A stretch of DNA of 64,000 nucleotides from Struthio camelus (Eukaryota; Chordata; Aves; Struthioniformes; Struthionidae), in contig NC_090947.1 in NCBI RefSeq assembly GCF_040807025.1, positions 558,001-622,000 of the forward strand, given 5' to 3'. The first letter of the stretch is position 1. Every line of letters starts with the position of its first letter. Both the position numbers and the translations under genes were made by a program. Below the pieces are notes generated by a model. That model saw only the letters and a program-made list of their open reading frames with translations, made no database searches and was not told the origin of the DNA. Of this stretch, positions 14,801 to 29,800 are shown one piece after another.

Positions 14801-17800
14801 CCAACCCATTATTCCCTTATTTTAATACCTAATTCTTGCTGAAGCTTCAACTTAAGGTCTTCTTTTTCTTTCAAACACTGTTCTTTAATCTTCTCCAACT
14901 CCAGCTGATGTCGGCTTTGCAGAATTGCTACCTCCTGAGCACGCTTATCATTGAGCATCTCCCGTAGTTCCACGAGGGCAGTTTCCTTCTCTTTTCTCAA
15001 GTTAGACTGAGTCAACTCAAGCTGAGATGTGTGCATATTATTTAAGCTTAGGCGTAAAGCTTCCAACTCAAGGCTGTGCAGTGTCTGTAAGAGAAAAAAA
15101 GCTTTTCCCCTCCGCTCTAATAATATACTTTCACTGTTTTTTCAACTGTTTACAGACCTCAAAGTCTTGCCTTTCTATATTTGGAAAGCATTTCTTCATG
15201 GATGGGATAGAATCCTGAAAATACGCTGACTTTTGTTACAGTGAGACTTGCAAAACGTTTTCAGTGCAAAGTAAAAGATTTTCCTTACCTGCCTCTTAAG
15301 TTTGTCTCCTACCAAATACCTTGCATCTGTCTGTTTCCTCCCAACACCTTCAGAACAAAAGACAACTAAACCCCTCCTTTCAACTGGCTGTTAAAACATT
15401 CCTCTTATTTGCTATGATTATAATTTGGTAAAAAGTAAAACTCTGAAGCAGTATTGGAAAAAATGGAAGTGGAAATAAAATTCACTGTATATCATTAAAC
15501 AAGTGTTGAATATCTGTCACTTAATAAAGGCAACTGAAATAGACTGAACTTCTCAATTCTTAAATAAGCCAGAAAATTACACTCATATCTAGTAATTAGA
15601 CCTAAGACTAGTCATATTCTTTGCATTTCAGCTTTGCATTAGTGGAAGCGTTCAGAAACCTAGCAAATACTTAGAGGAGAGAAAGTCAAGTTGACATATG
15701 CAAATTTAATGTAAAAGCATTCCTAATCATGTTAGTGGGATAACAAAAAAACTCAGTTTTTTAAAAATAAAATTTACGTGTTAAAATTAAACTTAAAATT
15801 AAAAATAAACTCATTAAACTTACCAAGATATGAAATATGAAGAAGCTCTTTCTTTACTCATCAATTTACATATCCAATTTTATTCAGAATTGCTCTTAAG
15901 ATACAATTGCAGTAAGAACCTTGAAGAACTACTGTAGAAAATACCTGCTATCACCCACCAGGGGAACACTCCTAATTCTTCAGTCGCACCATTACACAAA
16001 ACAGCACACACAGCATGCACAAAAAACAAGGCTGTTGCAAAGTGAAGGCTCCAACTAACTGCTACAGTGGTTCTTTATTATACCTGTGATTGGATCTGAA
16101 TTTGCTCTCTCTCTGCTTTGTGTGTGGCTTCCATTTGATGCTGAAGTTCATCCAGCAGCTGTTGCTGTTCTTTATTTAGTGCTGCACGGAGCTCCTCCAT
16201 TTCCTCGTCATGTTTAGTAATCAGCTCAGAAATTTCACGATCATGCTCTCGCTCATGTACCTGCACAGAACACACGGATAAAGAGCTTTCTTAAAAATAT
16301 GCTTATTTAGCAAGTTTACTGAGTCAGAATTCTCACCTTGCCTCCCTCTCCCCAAAATCAAAGCCACCACAGAAAAGAAAAAAAAAAATGCAGATTTTTA
16401 CATCTCTGAAACGTTTGTTCTCCTTAAATGACAAACAACACACGGTGAGTTTATTTTTCTGAGATAAACCTGATTATACAGCTTACCTTTTTTATTAGGG
16501 CAATCTGTTCCTTCCTTTCTTCCTCCAGCTTCTGCTGCTTTTCCACTTTCTCTTTAATTTTGGCATTTAATTCTTCTATCTGAAAACAGGGACATAAACA
16601 TTTGCAATGACTGCTTCAAGTATTCTGAAATCCAAAAACTTCTGCCACTATCAGGGCTGCCTACCTCTTTCTTGTGTGTCAAACTCACTTTACTAATTTC
16701 TTCATGATGCTGAGACTCCATTTCATCAATCTTCTCTTTGTAATGTTTCACCATCTCACATTGTGCTTCTTGGGTAGCTTGCGCAGACTGAACAGACTCT
16801 TGCAAGTTAGTTTTAAGCTCCGACTGAGTTTTCTTCAAATGAGCTATTTCTTCAGTCAGCTGGCTTTCTTTCTCACTGTATTCAGTGCTTTTTGCCTTTA
16901 TTTCGGTGTTAAGTTTATGAATTTCTAAGTTACTGGTGTTCAAATTCTCCTCATACCGCAACCTTTCACACTCCCGTACTTCTTTGAGGTTTTTCACTTC
17001 GGTATTAAGTTCGTGTATGTTTTTTTCAAGGTTCTCTATGATACTAACATTTTCCGTTAAGATTTTCTCTGCTTTTATTAGATCCTGCTCCTTGTCAGAT
17101 AATCTTTCTTCTAAGGTTGTTTTTTCCTCCAGTAAGTGTGTTAAATTTTGTTCTTTATTACTGATTTCAGCTTTGAGCAACTCCTGTTCTTTCAGCAATG
17201 TCTCTTCTAATACGGTTTTCTGGCCAAGAAGCTCAGCTATCGCCTGATTTTTGGCCTTCTGAGCATCAAGCTGGGTTTGCATTTGATCCCTTTGACTTTG
17301 CAAAGCAGCCAGCTGACGCCCAAAAAGAGACTGCACTTCACTCGTTACAGAATCAGAAGCCGTTTTCTGCTCTTGAACTTCTTTCACTAATTGCTCCTGA
17401 GTTCGCAATTGCGCCATCAACATTTCTCTTTCCTCCTTAAGGTCTTTTACCATTTCTTGCCAGGTAAAGGATTTTGATAGTTGCATTAAAGAGTCTTCAG
17501 CGCAATCAGGTTGGCCTCTATCCTCATCCTGTTGCTTTACTAGAAAGCTTATTTTGTTTTCAAGTTCTTTTTCTTTCTTTGTTTTTTGATCAAGCTCCTT
17601 CTCACAACGGACCCGTGCCTCACGTTCCTCACTCAGTTCCAAATGCACATGGGAGAGCTCAGCCATTACTTTTTTCCATTTTCCAATAGCTTCTTGGGTC
17701 TCCTGGTGAGACTTGTTCAAGGCTGCCTCCTTCTCATGGAGCTGCTCAGTTAGCTTCACACATCTCTCCATTAAGCAGACGTTCTCATCATCCTTTACAT

Positions 17801-20800
17801 CATCGTTGTCACTTATTTTATGTTGCTGCAGGGAGCTATCTGACAAAAATGAAACAAAAGCTTCTGCTTCCATCTCAGTCTCTTCAAAAGTCTTCTGAGC
17901 CAAACTGCTAGGGCACGCTTTCTCACCAGGGCTGAATTTTAATAAAAGTGGTACAAAATCTGTACTGGGTTCTAAAAGCATATTATCGTCTAACCCACAT
18001 TTACCTTCCTCAATGGCATAACCTTCAGAATTGTCTGACATGTATGACTGTTCTGGTCTCTCTGTAGAGATGAGATACTTAGCCAAAATGCCTTCATCAC
18101 TGGTGAAAGAGCCTACATCTAACGAATGTTCTTCAGACAGGCTATCAGCTTCATAACATTCATTATTCTTTTTGAGCTTCTCTAAAATCTTCAATTCTAA
18201 ATCACCTCTTGAGGAGTCTACTCTCAAGCTGTGCTGGGACTCCAGTTCTTCATGAACTAACTCTTCTTCACCTTCAAGCTGGCATGGTTTACTCCAAATC
18301 TCTTCAAGTTCCACTCCCTGTAACTCTGACACCTCCGGCAAAATTAATTTTTCCCTCATTTTCTCTTTATTGCGGACAATCTCTTGCCTTAAATTTATAT
18401 TTCTTTTAGCCTCAACATGTAGCTTTTCATTTAATTCCTGGACAAAAGAATTGAGTTTCTGGATCTCTTCATTCAAGCACTCTTTTTCATGTTTGTATCG
18501 CTGGGCTTCCTTGACCTGTTCTTCTGCATCAGAAAGCTGGGATTTGAGGCCAACAATTAAATCTTTGTATTTAATCTCAATTTCAGATTTTTCTCTCTCA
18601 AAATCTTCCAGTTGGTTTTCCAGTTTCTTTCTCAAATTTTCTTTATGATTTTCAGACTCTTGAAGCCTATTATTTAAGTCAATTATTATGACGTTCAAAT
18701 TCTGAACGTGTTCCTCCGAATTCAGAGCAGAGAGTTCTTTTTTTAACTGTTCAAGTTCATTCTTATATTTTAAAATCACTTCTTCCTCATATACCTGCTT
18801 GGCTTTTGCAAACTCATTTCTGTAGCATTTCTCCAGCTCGGTCCTCAAGCACTCTAACTGTCTGCAAGTATCCTTTTCATGATTCACTTTGAGTTCTTCA
18901 ATATGCTGCTGTTCTTTCATTTGGGATAAGGATATTTCGTTTTTTAACTCCATTATTTCTGAGTCCCGGAGAGAAAGGGTATGTTGTAGTATAGATAAGC
19001 AAAATCTTTCTGATGTCAGCACATCCTGAAGACTTTTAATACTTTCTTCTTTTTCTCCTATGCTTTTGTATAGTTGTTGCATTGTATCTTTCATACTCTC
19101 TTCCATTTGGGCAAGCAGATTTTCTTTATCTTTGGTATTCTTAAAAATAAAATGTTACATATGAAATATGCAATTGAAATATGACACATTTTAATTTCCC
19201 TAAAACTCCAACTTTTAAAATCTCTTCACAAACAACGTTTACCCTTCAGTGCAGAGTGTTTCACTGGCCTAGGCAACTGGATTTTTTAAACATGCCCTTG
19301 AAAGTGGAAAAAACTACTGGAGGACTCTTCAAATCCGGCCACAAATATCAGATTTGCTGAGGAATAATAAATGGTATGCCATTGACTCCCGAGAGAAAGA
19401 AAATAGTGGTTGCCTCAAACTTTGGGTATTTTGAATCCAAAACATAGGAGCTACAGATACCTGTCCTTCTCATATCCATTTGTACACAGAGAAAACGCTT
19501 CCTGCAGACAGGGGTAGGCAGGAAAAGCCATACCCAATTTTCACTCATCTGTCCCCTACTTAAAACTTTAAGGCTTTTAACTATAGCATTGATGGTTCTG
19601 TGCTTAAAGGAAATTTGATTTTCTAAGCTGTTTTTCATATATGCTACTAATCATGACCCCTCTGAAATTTGATTCTAAAGAAAGACTTTTTCCACGACCA
19701 CACCATCACTGCTGGTCAGAGCACCAAGTTCTAAATGCATATTATGACATCTCCACATTTAGAATTTTTAACTTTAAGATTATTTCTTTATTAGTAGTAC
19801 TTCTGGAATGAGTGCATGAAAATACTCCTACACAAGCATTTCATTTTGTTTTGTATCTGAAACTAATGTGCTTATATATACAGTTAAGTTTTGCTCTCAG
19901 ATAAGCATTTTAAGTAACTGTTCAAATACAACTGTAAAATTATTAAGTGATTATCCCCTGTTTATACAGCAGCTTTGATCCCACTGGAATGCTATGCCTC
20001 TGTCATCTCGGTTACATTCCCACATGTATCAGTTCAATAAATACTGCAAAGGAGCTATTTCTAACTGAAATTTCTTAATCTTATACAACAGTTCAGCAAC
20101 AGTGGTAAAGACCTCCCCTTCTGCAACAGAAACTAAGGGAGTAATTTCAACACATAACAGTAAGCCAATTTTAAACAGCCAAAACTGAATCCTTACATCT
20201 TACAAAAAAATTCTTAAATTCTCAGTAGTTATTTTGCTTAAGCTGGATATCAACATCTTTGAAAGACCACACTTTAATATCATGTTGAAGGACAGTTTTA
20301 GCACTGGTTCAGTACTGAAGTAGCAATGCTATCTCATGCAGAAACTAAACGTTCAGTACAGGTTCCTCTTCCAAAAGGAGCCATCTTGGCTTGCAAGATC
20401 ATGACAAAGAGCTAACTACCTAGAACTCACAGTTATAAAGAAACTTTAAAAAGCTTTACCTTTTGAGAAGACTCAAGTTGTACTTCCAAGTCGCGTGCTT
20501 TCTGACGCAGCATCTCCAAATGCGTACTTTGCTCTTTGAGACGGTTCTGAAACAAGGCTGCCTGGTGCTGGGCTTCCAATACCTCATTTCTTCGAGGGCT
20601 TTTACTCCTCAGCATCTCATTTGCCTGAATACATGAATGTATTCATGGTCAGAAGTAAGTTTACACCAGAATAACTCATACACTGACCTCCTTCTATGCA
20701 TAAAATATACTGCATTCATTTAATACAGATTTACCCTCTCTCATTTCAAAGGATAAGAATCCTCCCAAAGAGTCAGATGACACTTTTCAAGTTTGAAATA

Positions 20801-23800
20801 CTATTACTTACCATAAAAATACAAATATTAGATAATTCTTACTTACTTATGAAGCCACCATAATGAAGCAGAACTCCCAATGAACTGGGCTTTCCGGTAA
20901 GAGGCCAATGAACAAAACAAGTCTTTTCCTCAAAGGATTTACAATCTAATACTGAAGGGTTTTTTGCCCCTCATCACTCCCCAACTGAAAAGATTTTTTT
21001 CTCCCACTTTTTTTTTTTTTTTGTAAAGCTCTGGGGGGTAACAGAGGAACACGTTTTATTCATTTGCAATGCTATTTTCTAAAAATGTTTCTAAAACCAA
21101 GAAGATAAGTATATTTGAGGCAGTATTTATTCTTTCATCTATTATCAAAACTGTCATGCTTCCACAAATGATTTGCATCACATTACTAGCCTTTATTTAG
21201 AGCATGCCTGAAGTGCTATTTAGAGTGTTTCAGTGGCTTATGGAGCAAATCCCAACAATCATCGTCTGTAGAGTAACTCTCACTACCACAAAGTACTTTG
21301 TCAATAACAGTAAGAACCGCACAGAAAAAGCGGAATTTCTTTCCCTTTTCCAAAGTTACAATTCCATTCAGCAGAGGACTTGTTTCCAGGGCAAAGCAAA
21401 AAAACCCCATACTCCTTCAATGTTTGGGTTTTGTTGTTGTTGCTGTTGGTTTGTTTTTTTTAAGTGCCCCTTTCTTAGCTGGACATTTAAGATATCTAGC
21501 CCCTCCTACTCTGATTCTTATCCTGCAAATCTGACAAAAGAAGTTGGCATACACAATAAGGCTCCTGAAACACAAAAATAAAGGTATTCAAAGAGAGGAG
21601 CCACTATAACACTGCAGATCACGAGAATGGATTAAAAAAAATTTTGTTTAAGGTAAATGAAAGGATTTAGTATATCCCAACACGTGGGGTTCAGATCCAC
21701 AACCAACCTATCAGCAAAACAGGTTCCTGTGTAGCAGAGGAGCTGCATCAGCTCTATTTCAGCTACTTAAAATCACCTTCTTTGAGGTAAATAACTTTTA
21801 GCTTTAGGGCATGCAAGGTGGAGTACATACACAGACAGCTGTAATAGTTTGGCTGATACCCACTAACTTGTTACGCTGAGGTAAACTGATCACACATAAG
21901 CCAATATTATTACAGTGATGTCTATAAATCCCAAGCCACTATCAATATTGGGTAAAACGCCCTAACAAAAGCTGAACTGATGTACAAAAAAGTGCAATGA
22001 TCTCCTAAACATTTCACAGCAGCTAAGTGGCAAATTAAAGATTTCTCCAAGACTTCTCTACAGTAACTTGGGAAATTCTGCCTTGCACCAACATCATTTT
22101 CACGGCTGCACTGCAAACTGAACTTTTGTGAAACAAGAAAAACAAAAAAGGAGAATTACATTCTATTCTTTTAGAACTATGTCAAAGGGTCAAGATGTAC
22201 ACTAGGAAGTTTTTATGTTTGTGTTCTAAACCTGTTCTTGTTCACTTCATAAGGAAACAAAAATTACAAAAGGATCACACCTGATGTAATTGAAGTTGTA
22301 AACCATGGATGTCGTCAGCTACATGTGCAGCCTCTTCCTGGAGGTCATCGCGATCCTTCCTCGCCTGTTGAAGGCTGCTTGTTAGTTTTCTTATGACTTC
22401 ATTTCGTTCCTGGACAGCACTTTCCTACACGAATCACAGAAAGTGCACCTTTAAAATCAAAATATTCTTAACATCTTAGGAACCCAGTAAGTTTTATTAA
22501 AGCAAAGTTGTCCGAGTCTATAGTTGCACTAGAGTTAACAAAATTGCTCCATCGGAGCAGAAATACTTCTTTTAAAACATGACGGCAGGGTGAGGAAAGA
22601 GGAATCCTCTACTGATTTCAAAGAGGAGAGGAAGATAATCAAATGCAATCAAAAAAAAAAAAATCAAATTTTTCATTGATAATGAAAAAGAAAAATGTAT
22701 TTAGAAATGTCATGGCTCTTATTGGCCTACAAGTAATCATTTTTTCTACAGGATATAATGAATCTTTATTACCCCTAAACCGTTTCCCATCTGTCAACTC
22801 TTCCCTTCAGCCATGTGAAAGAAAGCTAACGAGATGGGATATATTAATCCTATTTTATGTTAATCACATTAACCTCTCCAAATTTTTTCCTCAAAGACAG
22901 AAAATGTTTTTACTGTTTTTTTTTTCCCCTTTCCTCCTTTTAGGACTAGAAAATATGTAAATAAAGAAGCAACTACTCTTCCAAAGTACCTGATAATTTA
23001 CCATAATTTAGAAATCTTAGCAAGACAAAATTTAAAATACTTTTTTAACACTTTGGAAAAGGGGAAAGGTCAGTTTAACAAAGTTTAACTGATCCTACTT
23101 AATCATTTGCCCATGCAAAAAGTACAGATATTTTACAAATACTCATAGTGTAAATGATCTCAGTGAGGGGAAAAAAAAAAAAGAATTATCTTTAGAAAGA
23201 ACGATCTTTCACTCGATCTGAACTTTTATAAGGAACCCAGCTGCTTCCAGGAAGTGGATTTAGAGACATATCCTCATCAGTGATATTTCAATAAGCATTT
23301 CTTTTTTAATGGTTTGAACAATACTTTGTTGTTGTTTTTAACCACTGATCAGCATGGTCTTGATAAATACGGACCTTTTAAATATATTTATTTATATCAC
23401 TGTCTCCACCAAGAAGGAAAATTACTTGTGGTCTGTTCATAAACACACAACATAAGCAGCCTCACTTTGTGATCTCCCATTAGATATTTATGCCCATTGA
23501 GAAGATCCCACCAGAGACTTCTCTTCTCCAGGCTGAATAGGCCCAGCTCTCTTGGCCTCTGCTCACATGAGAGATGCTCCAGCCCCTCAATCATCTTTGT
23601 GGCCCTTCACAGGACTCGCTCCAGCAGGTCCATGTCTCTCTTGTACCGAGGAGCCCAGAACTGGACACAGCATTCCAGGTGTGGACTCACCAGTGCTGAA
23701 CCAAGGGGAAGGATCACCTCCCTCCACCTGCTGGCAACAGTCTGCCTAACGCACCCCAGGATACCATTGGCTGCCTTTGCAATTGCTAGCTCATAGTCAG

Positions 23801-26800
23801 CTTGTCATCCACCAGGACCAGGTCCTTCTCTGCAAAGCTGCTCTCGAGTAGGTCAGCCCCCAGCCTATATAGGTGCAAGGGGCTATTTCTCTCCAGGAGC
23901 AGGACTTTGCACTTCCCTTTGTTGAACTTCAGGAGGTTCTCTCCCTGCCCATTTCTCTAGCCTGTCGAGGTCCCTCCAAATGGATGCACAACCACCTGGT
24001 GTTTCAGATACTCCTTCCAATTTTGTGTCATCCGCACACTTGCTGAGGGTGCACTCTGTCCCTTCATCTAGGTCAGTAATGGAGAAACTGAACAGGACTG
24101 GCCTAAGTATCGACCCCTGGGGGACGCCACTAGTGACTGGCCTCCAGTTGGACTCGGTGCCACTGATCACAGCCCTCTGAGCTCGGCAGTCCAGTCAGTT
24201 TCCAGTCCACCTCACTGACCAGTTGTAGTGTCTGGACTTCCCCAGCTTGCCTATGAGGCTGCTATGGGAGACAGTGCAAAAAACCTTACTGTAGTCAAGA
24301 TAAACAACATCCACTGCTCTCCCCTCACCCAGCAAGTCAGCCATCTCATTGTGGGAGCCTATCAGGTTGGTTAAGCACTATTTCCCCTTTATAAATCCAG
24401 GCTGAATCTATTGCTAGTTCATTTCAACAAGGTGAAGCATCTTTCAGTAAAAAAAGATACATTGCTTTAATTCTAAAAATATTTAGGAGACAGGACCCAA
24501 AATCAGTAATGTTATCTCCATCGTCTAATTTTATGAAACATACCTGAAGCAGCATAGAGTTGCTATGCTGGGTAAGCTGCTCTTGTAGCTCCTTCATCTG
24601 TGCAGTGAGTCTTTCAACTGCTTCCTGTTTCTCCAGGAGTTTGCTTTCTAGCTCAGCTATTCTAGTTTGACAGATCTTACCATCCAGCTGACTGCATTCT
24701 GCAGTAGAATTTATTGTAGCTTTCTTCATTAAAGAAAAAAAACAACTGTATTTATTCACCAAAACAATATACCATTTCTGTTTTATGACGACTCTGACTA
24801 TAAATTCAGCTGCAAGCTTATTTCTGCACCTGTTTTAGTTTAAGTAATTCAGCACTTGGATTTGTATTTAATACAAACATTAAATACTAAAGCCTTAATT
24901 CTTAAAAATTTCAAATAAATATTTCTCAGAGATCATATAGTTTCACATGATAATTTAACGGGCAAGTGTAAAACATGGAGAAGAATGGTTTGATTCTATA
25001 GCACGAGACTGTGGCAGAGTCCCATTCTGACATGTTTAGGGATTTAAACTTAGCGGTTTTAGGTGAGGGGAAGTAAAATACTACCAAAATTAAATAAAGT
25101 TGTTGTGTCTTTCTGGGCTGACTGCTCCCCAGGCCTGCCATAACACAATAATAATAACAACAATTGCTTGATTTAAAATTAAAGTCAAGTGTATTTAGCA
25201 AATTGCAAATAAATATAAGCAACATACCATGTGAAAAAGAAGTTAGTTTCAATGGCCTTTACCAACCAAACAGAAACCAAGAACTTCAAAGAGAAAAGGT
25301 CTTCTAACCAATTCTTTGAGTCCTTAAGAGCAATATCGTTAGAATTCTCATGTATCTTGTATCTTATTTAAAATATTTCTGGTTTTTAATGCCTGAAACA
25401 ACTAAAAATAAACCCTCTTTTCAATTACAAATATTCAAATCTCTGAACAAGGTCTCTGATTTCAGTAAAAACATTACTCTTACCAACCAATTCCTCTGCT
25501 AAGGATACATGTAAATACAAGCTTTTAGGCTTCAAAACAGTGAGACGATATCGCTTTTATCACACACATGATAACAATCCTCTATGACTAAACCATATGT
25601 AGCATTTTAATAACCAGTTATATTCTTTTACCACATATATACCAGCATCTGTTACTAAATAAATTTTCTTTCACACTTACTTCAGCAGCACGATCATTCA
25701 ATACACGCCAGTTGGACAAATCAGCACTCCCCTGTTAAATAAGCAAATAGAACAACCGCTAAATCATGACCGTTTTAAAGAGGTCTAAGGAAAAATAGAA
25801 TTATTTGGAAACACCCAAAGCACCTAGACTAGAGCAGTCCATACTATCAGATAATATAGCAGTGAAAGAAAAGAGAGAGCGGAGGGAGACACAGGGAGGG
25901 AGACAGACACAGGGAGATATTTGAAACTCAGCTCATCCACAGTCGAATGAAATAAATGCCCATGTTTTGAAACTGCTATAAATGCCTACGCAAAGATTTA
26001 GTGCTAAGTCTCACCTTTGCGAGTCAAGATTTTATCTTCTGCTTTTATGGCTTGCAAATATAATTAAGCACTCTAAGTTACTACTAAATACTAGTCAATA
26101 AATGGACAGACTGAGATAACTTAAAGAACATGCTGAAAACTATTCAGACAATTACATAAGCAACAATATTTTCTGATGCATATACTTAATGTAGCATGAC
26201 ATCTTAAAATATATTCAGCTCTCACAAAAGCCACAACAAGACTTGCAAAGATGACTGCAGCTTTTTTTTTTTTTTTTAAAAAGAAAAGTCAAATCATAGC
26301 CTTCCCTGTATTTTGGATCTGCACTAAATAGTTTCTAGTGATGACTGTCTCCCTAGGGGTGCCATAATATTTCTACCCTCTTTGCATAAGCTAGACAGCA
26401 ATTCCATTTGCTTTATAAATAGGCTATTTTGACAAAAGTTCTTTAGAAGCAATAAATAATTTTGTAAAACTCATGTCCACATGAAGGTAGAAAGAACGCT
26501 CCCAATGGCACGAAGGTTAATTGGCAAAAATAACTGACGAATTCCTTAGTGCAAGACAGCTTAGCATGCAGCTTCATAAAAGCCTTAGCAAGGCCACTGT
26601 TATGTTCAAGATATCCTGAAAGCATTAGGGCTACCCCTGCTACAGACAAGAGGACAACACATGCAAATGGTATCCTCAGATAATTCAGTTTTCCAAATGC
26701 ACTACTGTCTGATGCTACTGCTATATGTTGTGAAATTGCACGAACAGTTGGAGAGCTGGTTTTTATGCAGAAGGCACTGTCTCCCCCCAAACTCCAGTAT

Positions 26801-29800
26801 CATTGCATAGAGAACACCCTGAAGTACACTGGGAAACCACTTTTGAAACAAACTCTCACACCCAGATAGCTCTAGTCTGTTGTAGCCAGAGAGATGCCTG
26901 GTACCTTCTGAGGTTTGTCAAAGCATTAGCCAACCACTTCTGAAGCAAGCTAGATTTCTATAAAAATACTGTACAAAGCTATGTTTTGTTTGTTTCTATT
27001 GAGAGAGAGAGAGACAGAGAAAGGAGGGGAGGCAGAGAAGGAGAGAGGGAGGAAGGGAGGGAGAAAGAGAGGGGGAGAGAGCGATATGTGATTATCTAAT
27101 CAAAAACCGACACAAAAAAAATCTTGCTTGTGAGCTGAAGCAAGAAAGCAACTATTTAATTCAAGTGAGTACATCCATTAGTCTATTAGTAGCTGTCTGT
27201 TAATCACAAGCTGTGGTTTTATGTTTATTAACATGACTATAGGATCACCTGTACAGGATCACCAGTACAAACATAATGGAATACATCAGGCACAAGAAGA
27301 GACAAATTTAAAAACAAATTAAAAAAAAAAAAGCCAGATAACATAACATAATGTGTATGCTGGCTTTACAATGGTTACAGTACCTACTGGAAGCTGGAAA
27401 TTTTTTTTTTCCAGAGAATTAAGCATGTTTGAGCCAACAAAGTGGTAGAAAGCCAAATGCTGTGCACTATGAGGTCATGGCATTTTCACTCATCTACTAC
27501 AGATCTCAAACTGGATTTGCTGTTTCACAGAATCACAGCCCTAGAATCAAAAATCTGCCAAAAGGAAAAGGTCACAGAAGTGAAAGGTAAAAGACCTCAA
27601 TTTAGTAGGCTAACAGTAGACAGTTCCTTGGCAATACAGTCTGTCCGTTCCATATAACGGAAAGGCTTGGTAAAATTCAGTTACTGAAAAGCCTTCAGTT
27701 TTTTCAGTTATTTACATCATTTCGGAAGAGAATTTTTTCTTATTGCAAGTGAAAATACATCAGTTTACTTATTTCTCAGGGGCAGCCAGTTGACAATGCC
27801 AGAGATAGGAGAGCTAATAACTAATTAGGTAAAACAGTCATCTGGAGTACGTGTGATCTGCAGATGGAGTGAAGTGAAACACAAGAAACATTAAGATTTA
27901 CCTCTGTCTCTGTTGTTGTCTCTAGTAGGTTGGTGTCTTCAGACTTACTCTCTTTACCAACATCTGAAAGAAAGTTGCAATCCTGGGCCACTAGTGCGTA
28001 CTCTTCCTTCGGAACGTCATGCGCGTGGACAGACGAGCCCTTCCTCTTCGACGTCTTTTTCTGCGACTGCGTGATGTCACTTTTTGTTTTTCGCTGTCTG
28101 AAGTAAGCAAGCTGTGCAGAAAAGATTGGAAGAGGTAGAGGGAGAGGTAAGTGAGAAAAAGGTAGCAGGACCACAAGATTAACACACTCATGGGTGACAA
28201 AGAATATCCTGACTTGATGAAATATGTACATCTGCAGAAAAACTGCTTTCTCTTCCTACTTTCTACACTTTCAGTATCTAACTGGATAACTGTACAATTA
28301 AAAAAGAAATCCTCCACCAGTACTAAAAACTCATTTCAACACAATAATCAAATTTTACTCAGTGAGACTTCATGTGTCAATGACAATCCAGAATTACAGC
28401 AAGAGAGATTAGTAAATGAGTTGTTCATATACTAGAATCATTAAAAAAAAAAAAAAAAATTTGAGCAGCATCACAGTCTTTCTGCAAGACCGGCAAAAAC
28501 AATAACCCCTTAGAAATGTATCTAAATAGATCTTTGCCAGAGTAAGCGTTAAGAATAAAATTAACGGAAGTGAGTCCTCACGCTCCTTCCCTGTCACCCC
28601 CTTAAGAGAATATAGCAAAACTTCCTAGCCAGAAAGCAGATTGTAGTACATAAATAGAAAATTAATTAAGCCAGGTCATTTTAATTTCTTCTGTTGAAGA
28701 ATCAGATGCTCTACTTTATCAGACTATCACAGCTCTGTGAAGCACCTGGGACTTGCAAAGAATGTCACTGACAGAATTTATTACCCAACTTTCCTTAGCA
28801 CCTTAAACAGCTTAAAGAGGATTATCTTATTTTCAACTCTTGTATTGTGTTTAGGCAGCATTTCCAACTCACAGCATAATTCCAAGACATCCCTCTAACA
28901 GGAGAAAAGCCTTCTCCAAGGTTACAACCATAGGTTATCAACTGCAGAGTTAAAATGTCCTTGTGATGAGATGACAGTCAAAATGACAACCAGATGTAAA
29001 CATTCATAACTGCAAAGCTCTACCTGCAGAACTCTCTACGTGAGAATCAACTCCTTCATAGCTTGGTTTTCCTGTAATACAGCTACAACGCAGAAAGAAG
29101 TCTCATTCGTTTCTTTTCATTCAACTTGTGAAATGGATTTACTTAGGTCCTTCCCTGTTACATCTACGCCAGTTTCATTATAGAAAATTCTATCTGCCAG
29201 TTCAGCTAACAGATAAACAATTACATACCTATTACACTGAACAGCCTGTTTCAAATGTTTTTTTGCAGAAAGACGGGCATCAGCTTCCTACACCAGCTGT
29301 TAAGCTGTTCATGTACAAAGACTTTTTTTTTTTTTTTTTTTTAAGATTAAGTTCTGTGGTGCCGGTATTATTAATATTGAATGCAGATTAAACAAAGATT
29401 GCCAGGTACCATGCTGTCTTTCAGCATAAACAAAATGAACAGAGCAGTAAATAAAGTTGTGATGAAATACAAATGCCATTCTTTGAAACCAGGTGTTAAC
29501 TCTAGCACTTACTGATGACATTATTTGTCAAAAATAGCTATTCCACCAATTAACTGGATGACATGGGGAAAAGAGGGCAGGAGGAAACCTAAAGAATAGC
29601 AGTGAATAGAGGAAGATGCTGAAGCAGGACAAAACAAGAACAGGAACAGAAAAGATCAGAAAAGATAAGAAACAAAAGGTAGAAAGAGTGGTCATCCTAC
29701 AGGGCAGTAAATGATTTTGTGAAGTGAGACCAAATAAGGTATTTCATGCTAAAATACTAAAACTTGCCATGACTGAACACCTATACGAGTGAGAATTTTT

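Noticed and set aside
16674-18648. Several plus-strand open frames over the giant PCNT exon
   Set aside because: They are antisense shadows of a coiled-coil exon; Ser/Phe/Leu-rich content is what reverse-complemented Glu/Lys-rich codons give.
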